A stretch of 64,000 nucleotides of DNA from Melioribacteraceae bacterium (lineage in GTDB: Bacteria; Bacteroidota; Ignavibacteria; Ignavibacteriales; Melioribacteraceae), in NCBI GenBank assembly GCA_023230485.1, contig JALNXG010000008.1, positions 5,215-69,214 on the forward strand, given 5' to 3'. Made by a program: the position numbers and the translations under genes. The notes under the pieces were generated by a model that was not told where the DNA came from, ran no database searches, and was given only the letters and a program-made list of their open reading frames with translations. Below, piece by piece: positions 27,738-36,968 of this stretch; the first letter of the stretch is position 1, and each line of letters starts with the position of its first letter.

Positions 27738-29711
27738 TCATGAGGAAATTAATTCGCTTATTAAACCGTCTCTAATTGATTTATAAGATATTGTTATGGA
27801 ATCTATTTTTAATGAATGAAATAAATTATCAATAATAAGAAAACCAGCAGGGATAATATCAGCACGAGCCGGATCTAAACCCTCTAATTCTCTTCTTTCT
27901 TCTACTGTTTTTTTTAATAAGACAAGGTTCTTAAAAACATTGAATTCATTTTTGACAATTCTTCCATTCGAATTAATAAATTTGTTGATAGAAATAAATG
28001 TTCCTGAAACTCCTATGACAGAATCGAATCCAATTTCCATTAATTTAGGGATTAAATTACTAAATGATTCATTTATCAATTTATTTGCTATAATAATATT
28101 TTCATCCTGAACAATATATTCAGGGAAAATCATTTTCATTAATCGAATAATACCAAGATTAATACTTTTAGAGAAATAGATTTTATATTTATCTGCAATA
28201 ATAAATTCAGTACTACCCCCACCAAGGTCTATGATTAAATATTTTTTTCCATTTACTAGGGAATTCTGAACGCCTTTATATATTAATAACGATTCTCTAT
28301 TTCCATCAACAATTTCTATCTTTGAATTTATTTCTTTACTCATTAAGGAAATAAATTCGTCACCATTTACTGCGTCTCTAATAGCACTTGTTGCGATGAT
28401 TTTAGATTTAGCATCATAAGATTTTATGATTTCATAATACTTTTTTATGATATTTTTTGATTGTTCAATCTTATCATCTGTAATAATAAACCCATTGTTA
28501 AAAACAGACTCTCCAATACGTACATATTCTTTTTCATCATAAACCTGTTCGAGTGATCCATTTGATTTTTTTTTCAAAACTGTTAGATGAAAAGAGTTAG
28601 TTCCTAAATCTAATGCAGCAAAATATTTATCTGAAAGCAACCGGTCAATAAGACTAATTACTTCTTCAACTTTTATATCATCAATCAAATCGGATTTTCT
28701 TAAAAAATACTTATTATTGCCAAGAGGAGCCCAATTAAAAGGATTAGTTGGACCAAACAAAGATATTTGACTAACATTTGTCGAACCTGCTACATGCATT
28801 ACACCGGTATCATTTGTAATAAAAAGATCAGATTCCGAGATTAAAGCCGCAAGTTCAGGAATTGAGTGATTTACATAATAACCAATTTTAATTGTTAGAT
28901 GGTTTTTTATGTAATTAAGTTCTTCCGAATCATTTGTACTTCCGGTTAAATAAATTCTAGCATCAAAAATATTTTTAAGATAATTAATAATAAAAATGAA
29001 ATTATCCAAAGACCATCTGTTCGGTGTTTTACCTGCTCCAACATGTAGTCCAACAACTAATTTTTTGCTTTCACTGAAATTAGTTTTTAAGAAATTCTCA
29101 GCAACTAATAAATCCTGTTCATCAAATGAAACATGAGATTGGAAATTTTTAGTCGAAATACCAAATGGACGTATTAATTCTTGTATAAAATCTGAGACAT
29201 GAGAATCAGGATGCTTCTTCCAATCTAAATCAATTCGGTAATTAAATACAAAATCATAATTATTATGAATACCATTTAGATTGCGCAATCCGATCTTATT
29301 GGATGAATTAGCCAACCCAGCTAATATACAGCTTGTTTTAGAAATTGCAACCGTGAAAGGAACGATTACAACATCCCACTCAGTTTTCAATAAATTGTTT
29401 AAATCCTTTGAATAACTAATTGAGTAAAACAATTTTTTCTTATTGAAAAGATAAACAGTTTCTAAATATTCATTTTTTTCTACTGCATAATGATTATCGG
29501 GACTGGCGATAAGTGTAATTGAACATTCGGGATACTTTTCTTTTATTGCTCTGAATAATGGAATACTAGCCAACATATCGCCAAACTGATTATGAGGTCG
29601 TATAATTAATACATTTTTTAATGGAGGTAACTGATATGTAAATCGTTCTTTTAAACCGAAGAGATTACGAAGAAATGAATTCAATATATTATTAATAATA
29701 TTGAGCTTCAC
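27738..29711 (-). CDS. Fusion of GT9 heptosyltransferase-like and Ppx/GppA phosphatase domains
   Basis: 657 residues in one open frame. Residues about 33-360 are a GT9 glycosyltransferase (lipopolysaccharide heptosyltransferase type): VLIIRPHNQFGDMLASIP, GLHVGAGKTPNRW and ITNDTGVMHVAGSTN. From residue about 362 a complete Ppx/GppA domain begins (YFAALDLGTNSFHLTV, ATSAIRDAVNGDEF, LIIDLGGGSTEF, GVSGTF), the family that degrades polyphosphate or (p)ppGpp. There is no stop and no obvious internal start between the halves. The start overlaps the preceding small gene by ATGA. Both domains keep their signature motifs, so both may be active. Confidence 0.88.
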   Translation of the reverse strand: MKLNIINNILNSFLRNLFGLKERFTYQLPPLKNVLIIRPHNQFGDMLASIPLFRAIKEKYPECSITLIASPDNHYAVEKNEYLETVYLFNKKKLFYSISYSKDLNNLLKTEWDVVIVPFTVAISKTSCILAGLANSSNKIGLRNLNGIHNNYDFVFNYRIDLDWKKHPDSHVSDFIQELIRPFGISTKNFQSHVSFDEQDLLVAENFLKTNFSESKKLVVGLHVGAGKTPNRWSLDNFIFIINYLKNIFDARIYLTGSTNDSEELNYIKNHLTIKIGYYVNHSIPELAALISESDLFITNDTGVMHVAGSTNVSQISLFGPTNPFNWAPLGNNKYFLRKSDLIDDIKVEEVISLIDRLLSDKYFAALDLGTNSFHLTVLKKKSNGSLEQVYDEKEYVRIGESVFNNGFIITDDKIEQSKNIIKKYYEIIKSYDAKSKIIATSAIRDAVNGDEFISLMSKEINSKIEIVDGNRESLLIYKGVQNSLVNGKKYLIIDLGGGSTEFIIADKYKIYFSKSINLGIIRLMKMIFPEYIVQDENIIIANKLINESFSNLIPKLMEIGFDSVIGVSGTFISINKFINSNGRIVKNEFNVFKNLVLLKKTVEERRELEGLDPARADIIPAGFLIIDNLFHSLKIDSITISYKSIRDGLISELISS

Positions 29712-29920
29712 TTTTGATCTGATTTTATTTCTTCAAACTCAGCTTCAATTACATCCTTTTGATTAATCTTTTCCTTAGGCAAAGGTCTTTCACTATCTTC
29801 TCTTCTCGGTTCACTTCTACTGAAATCATTTCTACTTTGCTTAGCGGGTTTCCTGAAAAAATAGTTTACAACCTTCATTATAAAATAAAATATGACGGAA
29901 TAAAAAATAAATCGAATCAA
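29708..29920 (-). CDS. Small DUF4834-like protein
   Basis: 70 residues. One N-terminal membrane segment (about 3-22) is followed by a basic, then acidic cytoplasmic tail ending DVIEAEFEEI, the conserved ending of the DUF4834 family. Function unknown. It starts 2 nt after the deoxynucleoside kinase gene and its stop overlaps the GT9-Ppx start, so it is translated as part of the operon. Confidence 0.75.
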   Translation of the reverse strand: MIRFIFYSVIFYFIMKVVNYFFRKPAKQSRNDFSRSEPRREDSERPLPKEKINQKDVIEAEFEEIKSDQK

Positions 29921-29922
29921 AA

Positions 29923-30579
29923 TTAACCTCTTACATCGGGATTAAAATATTCAATAAAACCACGATCAGACCTAAATATTTGATTGTATAATTCATCAAA
30001 ATGGTTTGAATTATTAACAAAATCAAATTCAGAAGTATTAACAATCAATAGTGGGGTTTTATTATACTTAAAGAAAAATGAATTATAAGCATCCGAAAGT
30101 TCATCTAAATAATTAATAGATAAACTCTTTTCAATTTTCCTATCCCTTTTTTTTATGTTTTGCAGAAGCCGATCAGTACTTGATTGTAAGAATATAACCA
30201 AATCCGGTTTCGGAATATCACGCTCTAAGAGAGGAAATATGGTTTCATATAATTTAAGTTCTTCACCTGATAAATTTAGATAAGCAAAAATTCTATCCTT
30301 ATCAAAAATGTAATCGGAAACAATATAATTCAAAAAAAGGTTTGGCTGCATTATTTGCTGCTGCTGCTTAAATCTGTTTATTAAAAAAAACATCTGCGTT
30401 TGAAATGCGTATCGCTTTCTATCATCATAAAATTTCTCTAAAAATGGATTCAATTCAAATTCCTCTAGCACCAAATTAGCACCGAGTTTTGATGCCAATA
30501 AATTAGCTAAGGATGATTTTCCTGCACCAATCACACCTTCTATGGCTATATATTTTATTGATGACAATACTTTATCCAT
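29923..30579 (-). CDS. Deoxynucleoside kinase
   Basis: 218 residues. Walker A is GVIGAGKSSLA (about 15-25); the LID/substrate region follows with NYIVSDYIFDKDRIFAYLNL, matching the dNK family that phosphorylates deoxyadenosine/deoxyguanosine. It salvages deoxynucleosides. The start overlaps the folK stop by one base. The combination folB-folK-dNK is common in Bacteroidota-related genomes. Confidence 0.9.
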   Translation of the reverse strand: MDKVLSSIKYIAIEGVIGAGKSSLANLLASKLGANLVLEEFELNPFLEKFYDDRKRYAFQTQMFFLINRFKQQQQIMQPNLFLNYIVSDYIFDKDRIFAYLNLSGEELKLYETIFPLLERDIPKPDLVIFLQSSTDRLLQNIKKRDRKIEKSLSINYLDELSDAYNSFFFKYNKTPLLIVNTSEFDFVNNSNHFDELYNQIFRSDRGFIEYFNPDVRG

Positions 30580-31088
30580 TAAAAGTTTATTTGAAAATCC
30601 AATTTACGAATAATATTAATTTTTAGTACACTTTTATCAATATCTCTTAAATTTTGTCCGTTAATCGGTAAAATTAAAGTGCTATTTAATTCTAGCAGTG
30701 GAATAATAAAAAAATCTCTATTTTCAAGATCATAATGAGGTATTGTAAGTAATGCTGAATCTATCTTTTCGTTACCAAATAATATAATATCAATATCTAT
30801 TTCCCGAGGATACCATTTCTTATCACTATTAGTTCTACCGAGTTCCTTTTCAATATTTTTTAATTTTTCTAATAATTGTATCGGGTAAAGTGATGTAGAA
30901 ACTTCCAGAGCTAAATTATAATAATTGTTTTGTTGGTCATTCCCGTAAGAAAGAGTTTCGTAAATAGAAGAAACCTTTTGAATTTTTATTTCGCTAGAAT
31001 TTCCCAGCAAATCAATTGATTTTTGAAGAAAGGACAATCGATCTCCAAGATTACTCCCTAATACTAAATAACATATAGTATTAGACAT
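30579..31088 (-). CDS. folK: 2-amino-4-hydroxy-6-hydroxymethyldihydropteridine pyrophosphokinase
   Basis: 169 residues. LVLGSNLGDRLSFLQ at the start and WYPREIDIDIILFG in the middle are the HPPK signatures for pterin and ATP/Mg binding. It transfers pyrophosphate to 6-hydroxymethyl-dihydropterin in folate synthesis. It overlaps folB by 8 nt. Confidence 0.95.
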   Translation of the reverse strand: MSNTICYLVLGSNLGDRLSFLQKSIDLLGNSSEIKIQKVSSIYETLSYGNDQQNNYYNLALEVSTSLYPIQLLEKLKNIEKELGRTNSDKKWYPREIDIDIILFGNEKIDSALLTIPHYDLENRDFFIIPLLELNSTLILPINGQNLRDIDKSVLKINIIRKLDFQINF

Positions 31089-31443
31089 TTTCTTTAATTA
31101 CCTCGACTTCAACATAATCTAAGACGCCACCCACCGGAACATGATGCTTCCTAACTCTAACGGCAATTTTAGAAATCTTTGGATATCGATTCAATAATCC
31201 ATCTGCGATAAGCGTAGCCAATGTCTCAATTAAATGATATTTTTTTTCATGAACCAATTTATTGATGAATTTATAAACATCATCATAATTTAGAGTCAAT
31301 TTTAGATCATCTGTCTTCGCTGCTTCTTCAAACTCTGTGTAGAGATCGACATCAGCTTCAAATTTCCCACCGATAAATTGTTCTTCTTTCATTGCTCCAT
31401 GATAAGCATAGAAAGAAGCATTTTTAATTCTTATTATGTTCAT
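31081..31443 (-). CDS. folB: Dihydroneopterin aldolase
   Basis: 120 residues. FYAYHGAMKEEQFIGGKFEADVDL, here read as the first strand with the conserved YHG and Glu, and the final VGGVLDYVEVEV are characteristic of DHNA. It forms 6-hydroxymethyl-dihydropterin, the substrate of the next gene's product, FolK. Confidence 0.95.
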   Translation of the reverse strand: MNIIRIKNASFYAYHGAMKEEQFIGGKFEADVDLYTEFEEAAKTDDLKLTLNYDDVYKFINKLVHEKKYHLIETLATLIADGLLNRYPKISKIAVRVRKHHVPVGGVLDYVEVEVIKENV

Positions 31444-31482
31444 TCATTCCTTTTTAAATAAATTCCTGCATCTTCTTACACA

Positions 31483-32457
31483 CTATAAATTATTTTTTTT
31501 AAGCCATTCATCATTATAAATAGAACTTAGGTACTTATAACCGGTATCACATATAAGAGTAACAATATTTGCTTCGCGATCAATCTGTTTAGCAATCTGT
31601 ACTGCACCCCATACATTTGCCCCTGAAGAACCGCCCGCAATTATTGCTTCCTCAAAAGCTAATTTTTTGGTCCAACCAATTGCCTTTGTATCTTCTATTT
31701 GGAGCATATCATCCATCATATCAAGCGGAGCGGTTGGTAATATAAATTCATCACCAATTCCTTCAACGAAATATCTATATGGAGTTATCATTTTTTTTGT
31801 TTTATAATAATCATAAAAAACTGAACCATAAGGATCGATACCAATAAGCTTTATATTGGGGTTCTTTTCTTTTAAGAATTTACCGACTCCAAAAAGAGTA
31901 CCTCCCGTTCCGACCCCAGCAACAAAGTAATCAATATTACCCTCCATCTGTTCCCAAAGTTCCGGTCCGGTAGTCATATAGTGAGACTCATTATTATCCA
32001 TATTATTATGCTGATCAATATAAAAAAGTGAAGTATCTTCCTTAGCAAGATTAGCAGCATAATTATTATACGATTTTGGATCAGAAGGAGGTAAAGTAGC
32101 ATCCACTTTTATTACATCAACGCCGAGAACTTCGAGCATTTTAATTTTTTCTTCGCTTTGAGTATTACGAATAACAATTTTAAGTTTATACCCTTTTTGT
32201 CTTGCCACAATGGCAAGACCCATAGCAGTATTTCCGGAGGAATTTTCAATAATAGTATCACCGGGTTTTAGTTTACCGAGGCGTTCAGCTTTTTCGATCA
32301 TATATTTCGCTATACGGTCTTTGACACTTCCACCCGGATTCATAAATTCCAATTTTGCCCAAATAGTAGCTTTTAAATCTTTAGATATATTACCAAGTTT
32401 AACAATCGGAGTGCGCCCGATTGCTTCTAAAACACTGTTATAACGATTATTTCTCAT
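31483..32457 (-). CDS. PLP-dependent cysteine synthase / cystathionine beta-synthase-type enzyme
   Basis: 324 residues. The PLP lysine is in NPGGSVKDRIA, the phosphate loop is GVGTGGTLFGVG, and SSGNTAMGLA and AGGSSGAN are conserved. EGIGDEF and the lack of a C-terminal CBS pair fit a catalytic-only enzyme close to cystathionine beta-synthases as well as to CysM/CysK; the acceptor (sulfide or homocysteine) cannot be settled here. It sits between fmt and folB with short gaps. Confidence 0.85.
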   Translation of the reverse strand: MRNNRYNSVLEAIGRTPIVKLGNISKDLKATIWAKLEFMNPGGSVKDRIAKYMIEKAERLGKLKPGDTIIENSSGNTAMGLAIVARQKGYKLKIVIRNTQSEEKIKMLEVLGVDVIKVDATLPPSDPKSYNNYAANLAKEDTSLFYIDQHNNMDNNESHYMTTGPELWEQMEGNIDYFVAGVGTGGTLFGVGKFLKEKNPNIKLIGIDPYGSVFYDYYKTKKMITPYRYFVEGIGDEFILPTAPLDMMDDMLQIEDTKAIGWTKKLAFEEAIIAGGSSGANVWGAVQIAKQIDREANIVTLICDTGYKYLSSIYNDEWLKKNNL

Positions 32458-32466
32458 CGTAACTCA

Positions 32467-33411
32467 TTAATTTTTAAGTAAAGAATAGCCCCGCAAAAAA
32501 TCATCAGATTTCATTCTTTTTCTTCCTTCGGGTTGGATTTCAGTTATTTCTAAAGCAGTTGTTGAAGTGCCTATAAATATTTCATTCTTTGTTTGTACTA
32601 TCTCGCCTGGTTGCAATATAAGATCATCTTTTATTTTTGACGAGAATACTTTATATGATTTTGAATTATGTTTAAAATATGCGGCTGGATAGGGAGAAAG
32701 TCCCCTGATTAAATTATAAATTTTTTCGCCTGACTGATGCCAATCAATTATAGAATTTTCTTTTGTAATTTTTGGGGCACTACTCACTTGAGATTCATCT
32801 TGTTTTAATAATTCTACATTTCCCGATTCAATAGTTTTTATTGTTTCAAGAACCATGTCTATACTTAGAAACTGGAGTTTATCGTGAAGTGTACCAAAAT
32901 TATCTTCTTTATCGATTGGAATTTTTTTCTGAAGTATAATATTTCCCGTATCTACTTTCGCTTGAATAAAAAAAGTGGTTAAACCTGTTTCAGTATCCCC
33001 ATTAATTAAACTCCATTGAATTGGTGCGGCACCTCGATATTTTGGTAATAACGACCCATGCACATTGAATGTACCATATTTAGGTATTTCAAAAATCTCT
33101 TTGGGTAATATTCTAAATGCAATAACGATAATTAAATCGGGTGAAAGCGCTTTAATTATTTCTATAAACTTTGGGTCTTTTAATTTTTCGGGTTGTAAGA
33201 CAGGTATTTTATTTTTAATTGCGTAATCTTTTACCGGAGTGAAAGAGATTTCTCTTCCTCTTCCCCTCTCCTTATCAGCTGCAGTAACTACCCCAATCAA
33301 TTGATGATCTGAAATATTAATTGCTTCTAAAGAAGGGACAGCAAAATCGGGTGTCCCCATAAAAATAATTTTCAATTTATTATATCTCTGTAATTGGGTA
33401 ATCGATTTCAA
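32467..33411 (-). CDS. fmt: Methionyl-tRNA formyltransferase
   Basis: Longest frame 314 residues. KIIFMGTPDFAVPSLEAI, the formyl-donor loop NVHGSLLPKYRGAAPIQW and the C-terminal oligonucleotide-binding domain identify Fmt. The family normally starts right at KIIFMG, so the true start may be TTG 33375, after the def stop, rather than the ATG at 33411 that overlaps def by 32 nt. It formylates initiator Met-tRNA and pairs functionally with Def. Confidence 0.95.
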   Translation of the reverse strand: MKSITQLQRYNKLKIIFMGTPDFAVPSLEAINISDHQLIGVVTAADKERGRGREISFTPVKDYAIKNKIPVLQPEKLKDPKFIEIIKALSPDLIIVIAFRILPKEIFEIPKYGTFNVHGSLLPKYRGAAPIQWSLINGDTETGLTTFFIQAKVDTGNIILQKKIPIDKEDNFGTLHDKLQFLSIDMVLETIKTIESGNVELLKQDESQVSSAPKITKENSIIDWHQSGEKIYNLIRGLSPYPAAYFKHNSKSYKVFSSKIKDDLILQPGEIVQTKNEIFIGTSTTALEITEIQPEGRKRMKSDDFLRGYSLLKN

Positions 33412-33925
33412 TTTCCCGTTTAGTAATTCGTTGTAGGTAACTTTGAAGACGGTTTTTCATTTTAATTGAGATTCTATCAGGGATCATTTTTCCTAACAAA
33501 TGATCATATTCATGCAATATTACTCTCGCTAAAAAATCATCAGCTTCTAAAGTTTGTTCTTTCTCATCAGGATCAAGATAATTTACAATAATCGTTTTTG
33601 GTCTTTCAACGTCTGCTCTTAAATTCGGAAGACTTAGACAACCTTCTTCTATAACGACTAACTCATCAGATTTTTCTGTAATTTTTGGATTAATCATTAC
33701 TAATGGTTTAGACTTCTCATAACCTTCAACAGGTCTTAAATCAATAACGAACAATGAATCTCTAAAACCAACTTGATTAGCAGCCAAGCCGATACCGGAA
33801 GCATTTCTCATCGTATCGAACATGCTGGTTATTTTACCTATTACTTCATCCGATACTTCTTTAACGGGTTTTGCTTTTTCCCGAAGTATTTTATCACCAT
33901 AAACAGTGATTGGAATAATTGACAT
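33380..33925 (-). CDS. def: Peptide deformylase
   Basis: 181 residues. The three metal-site motifs are present: GIGLAANQVG, EEGCLSLP and HEYDHLLG. It removes the formyl group from nascent proteins. Directly upstream of fmt, in the usual def-fmt pair. Confidence 0.96.
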   Translation of the reverse strand: MSIIPITVYGDKILREKAKPVKEVSDEVIGKITSMFDTMRNASGIGLAANQVGFRDSLFVIDLRPVEGYEKSKPLVMINPKITEKSDELVVIEEGCLSLPNLRADVERPKTIIVNYLDPDEKEQTLEADDFLARVILHEYDHLLGKMIPDRISIKMKNRLQSYLQRITKREIEIDYPITEI

Positions 33926-33933
33926 TACATCTC

Positions 33934-34833
33934 CTAATTATTTATAACATTTCCTGTTTCTATTTCTGCACTTAAATCTTTATACAGCGAAACTTCAGTT
34001 GCACAGAAAAGCATTCGGATATAAAGTCTAAAGATAATTAACATTTGTTGAAGAATAAAGGTGAGAACCAAATAATAATATGGTGTTCGAGGGATAAATC
34101 GATTTAAAAGGTTATAAAAAACCGCTCCTAAGGCACCTAATATCGAAACTATAAGAAAAACTGTAAAAACTTTGAGGAAATTTTTCTTTATAAATAACAT
34201 TGCGGAATAAATTTCCCTGAATATTTTATATGAATCTTTTACACCCAGTGATACTTTTGAATAATCGGCAATTATCGATATTACACCTATAAAGAATATT
34301 AAAAGGATATATCTTAGGGAGCGAAAAACAAAATCTCCCATTACACTTTCAGAACTGTTATATGCCCAACCAATTAAATCCCCAAGAAGATCATTAGCAA
34401 TAAAAGCAGCACCATAGAGGAATAATGTAGCAACGAGAATTTTTACGAAACGATAAAAATACTTAACCCCACCGAAGAAAAAATCGACCATATGATTTTT
34501 TTGTGGCTGATTGAAAACTGAAATCAATCCACCTAAGAAAAAAGTTTGGATCAATGTGTAAATACCTACCACGAAATAAATATTAAGTGGAATTTGTCCT
34601 ATATGGATTTTATAAATATTTTGAAATTGAGCAAACCACATCAGATCAAAATCCACAGCTAATTTGTCACTATAAAGTGAATGTCCTAGTGAATCAATAA
34701 GGAGCTGATAAATAGGCACCGTTAAAACTATTGCCGAGATAGCATTAATTGCCCACAATAGAACAACAAACTTGGATTTATAAAAAACTGTACGAACTCC
34801 GTGTAAAATAAAATCCTTTATCGAAACTATCAT
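33934..34833 (-). CDS. Membrane protein of unknown function
   Basis: 299 residues from ATG 34833, which overlaps the stop of the M1 peptidase gene as ATGA; the longer frame to 34881 would begin inside that gene. Six or so hydrophobic segments, no recognised motif. It is translationally coupled to the M1 peptidase and lies 8 nt before def. Confidence 0.75.
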   Translation of the reverse strand: MIVSIKDFILHGVRTVFYKSKFVVLLWAINAISAIVLTVPIYQLLIDSLGHSLYSDKLAVDFDLMWFAQFQNIYKIHIGQIPLNIYFVVGIYTLIQTFFLGGLISVFNQPQKNHMVDFFFGGVKYFYRFVKILVATLFLYGAAFIANDLLGDLIGWAYNSSESVMGDFVFRSLRYILLIFFIGVISIIADYSKVSLGVKDSYKIFREIYSAMLFIKKNFLKVFTVFLIVSILGALGAVFYNLLNRFIPRTPYYYLVLTFILQQMLIIFRLYIRMLFCATEVSLYKDLSAEIETGNVINN

Positions 34834-36803
34834 CCGATGCTCCCAAGAATCATCAAAGCATTCTGAATCCAAAAGAACCATCTGAGACTAATCGAAATAG
34901 AAGCCCAGTATTTACCATTTACCGTATAAGAATTATTAGCAAAATTAATATCTAACATATTTTTTCTATATGGATCAATTTCCGCTGCCAATACTTCATT
35001 TTTAGTATGGAACTTGAAAACTTTATAACGTACATTTTCTGTCCATTTCTGATATAGAGTGTCTTTATCTGTATAAACTGCAATATCGTTTGCGAAAAAA
35101 CCTTCACGTAAACGTTCTGCTAAAATCTCATAATCATTTTGTCCAACTTTTTTAATCCCTGTAATTGCATAATCATGAACACGAGCATTATAATAAAACT
35201 CCCTAAAGAACCAACCTAACTTGTCTCCCTCTCTCTCTTTAGTTAACTTTATAAAATCTAATGCAGTTGGATGTTTAAATTTATAACGATTATAATATTC
35301 CTTCAATAAGCTCATCATATTCTTATATCCAATATAGCGTTCGAGTGAAAGAAGAACTAATTCCGGTTTTGAATAAGAATTAACGGCATAAGATAAACGT
35401 GAAGGAAGCTGATAAGAAGTATCTGCGAGAGTCCCAATTGTAAGATTTCTATAATAAGAGTTTGCCGCGGCTAAACCTTCCGGCACTTTTAAATCTGCTA
35501 AAGTATAAATAATTGGTATTTCTCTATACATAAGAAAATTCAAACCGAATACAGGAACATGTGTAGCAATCTTAAAGTTTGCAAATCCACCGCCATAATA
35601 TTTATATATAATTTTAGTAGCCACATAAGAAGTAAACCCCTCATCCAACCATGCTTCATAAACTTCATTATTTGCAATAAGTCCTTGAAAAAATTGATGT
35701 GTAAATTCATGTATAGCTAAATATTCAGGCTGCATAGTGCCATGCGGAGAGAAAAGTTCCGCACTAACAGTAAATATCCCTGGATATTCCATTCCACCTG
35801 ATGCTGATGTCTTTGGCACATCAACCAATGTTACTGATTCATAAGGATAATCTCCGATATTATCTTCAAAAAACTCAAGACTATTTTTCACTGCATCCTT
35901 ATATCGCCAGAAATATTTTTCTCTTTCCGGTTGAACGAAAAGATTTATCGAAATTATCGTTCCATCTTTTCTTTTATATTCTTCTTTTTTATATAAGATT
36001 TCATCAGTTACAAAAAAAGCAAAATCATGAACACCATTTTGCTTGAAAGAAAAAATTTTAGAAACTGAACTCGAATACTCCATGACCAAGGAACCCGTTG
36101 CACCTACCACAAAATTCGTTGGAACTTCAATACTGAAATTATAATTTCCAAAATCGGAGAAGAAGTTAAGCCAAGGGTAATAAGGTTCGCAAATCCACTT
36201 TCCATCCTGGAAAACTCCTGCTTTCGGGAACCATTGCGATACAAAAGAAAAATTCCTCCCTGTGGCATAACCGAATCTTTTTACTGATTTCGGCACTTTT
36301 AATTGATATTCCATTTCCACAACCGCAGAATCACCCTTTGCCAATTTATTTTGTAGTTGTATAAATGCAACAGTGCTATCAAATTGATTGCCGTTCTTAA
36401 CATGATAAGACAATTCAATTTTAGTATCGTTTAAATAAATTGCTTTAAATTCAATTGAAGTCCTCTCCTCTTCATCAAGAGAATAGTAAGATGCAAAAAA
36501 TGTCTTATTATTTTTATAAGCATTGGCATATAAATGAAGATAGATTTTATCGGTTGGAAACATGGTGTTATTAATCCACACCATCTTTTCCTTTACTTCA
36601 AGAAGTTTTGAGAGAGGATCAAATTTTACGTCAAAATCATAATTCGCAGCAGGCATGTAATCAGAGGCGTTGTCTATTTTTATTCCGCTTCGATAATCTT
36701 GATTCCCTTTTTGAGGAGCAAAATCTTCTTTCTGCAAATCGGCATTAATCATTAACAATGCTGAAAAAATTAAAAATAGAAATAACGGAACAAATATTTT
36801 CAT
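34830..36803 (-). CDS. M1-family metallopeptidase (gluzincin), secreted or membrane-anchored
   Basis: 657 residues from ATG 36803; a TTG at 36839 extends the frame but lacks support, and the ATG gives a proper signal segment. The catalytic zinc site is HEFTHQFF followed 18 residues later by the third ligand in EAWLDEGFTSY. SGGMEYPGIF is the substrate-binding GxMEN-type loop in variant form. A hydrophobic C-terminal stretch near the end may anchor it. It likely cleaves peptides outside the cytoplasm. First gene of the long operon leading to the GT9-Ppx fusion. Confidence 0.88.
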   Translation of the reverse strand: MKIFVPLFLFLIFSALLMINADLQKEDFAPQKGNQDYRSGIKIDNASDYMPAANYDFDVKFDPLSKLLEVKEKMVWINNTMFPTDKIYLHLYANAYKNNKTFFASYYSLDEEERTSIEFKAIYLNDTKIELSYHVKNGNQFDSTVAFIQLQNKLAKGDSAVVEMEYQLKVPKSVKRFGYATGRNFSFVSQWFPKAGVFQDGKWICEPYYPWLNFFSDFGNYNFSIEVPTNFVVGATGSLVMEYSSSVSKIFSFKQNGVHDFAFFVTDEILYKKEEYKRKDGTIISINLFVQPEREKYFWRYKDAVKNSLEFFEDNIGDYPYESVTLVDVPKTSASGGMEYPGIFTVSAELFSPHGTMQPEYLAIHEFTHQFFQGLIANNEVYEAWLDEGFTSYVATKIIYKYYGGGFANFKIATHVPVFGLNFLMYREIPIIYTLADLKVPEGLAAANSYYRNLTIGTLADTSYQLPSRLSYAVNSYSKPELVLLSLERYIGYKNMMSLLKEYYNRYKFKHPTALDFIKLTKEREGDKLGWFFREFYYNARVHDYAITGIKKVGQNDYEILAERLREGFFANDIAVYTDKDTLYQKWTENVRYKVFKFHTKNEVLAAEIDPYRKNMLDINFANNSYTVNGKYWASISISLRWFFWIQNALMILGSIG

Positions 36804-36884
36804 AATTGCCAAATTTACTAAATAGGTGCGAGGTATCAAAAACTAAGAAGTAAGGAAATAATAATGTTGACCCTGTAATTATAA

Positions 36885-36909
36885 AGACGGCAAATTAAGC
36901 CGCCTTTTT
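36885..36909. terminator. Probable terminator between M1 peptidase operon and secreted protein gene
   Basis: GACGGC/GCCGCC stem with one mismatch and a 7-nt loop is followed by T7 on the plus strand and by TTTATAATTA on the minus strand. It is 60 nt past the stop of the minus-strand gene that ends at 36969. Confidence 0.5.
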
Positions 36910-36968
36910 TTATACTTATGCCATTTGTTATTTGGTCTGGGAAATAATTTGTGTCCCCTACTCTCATT

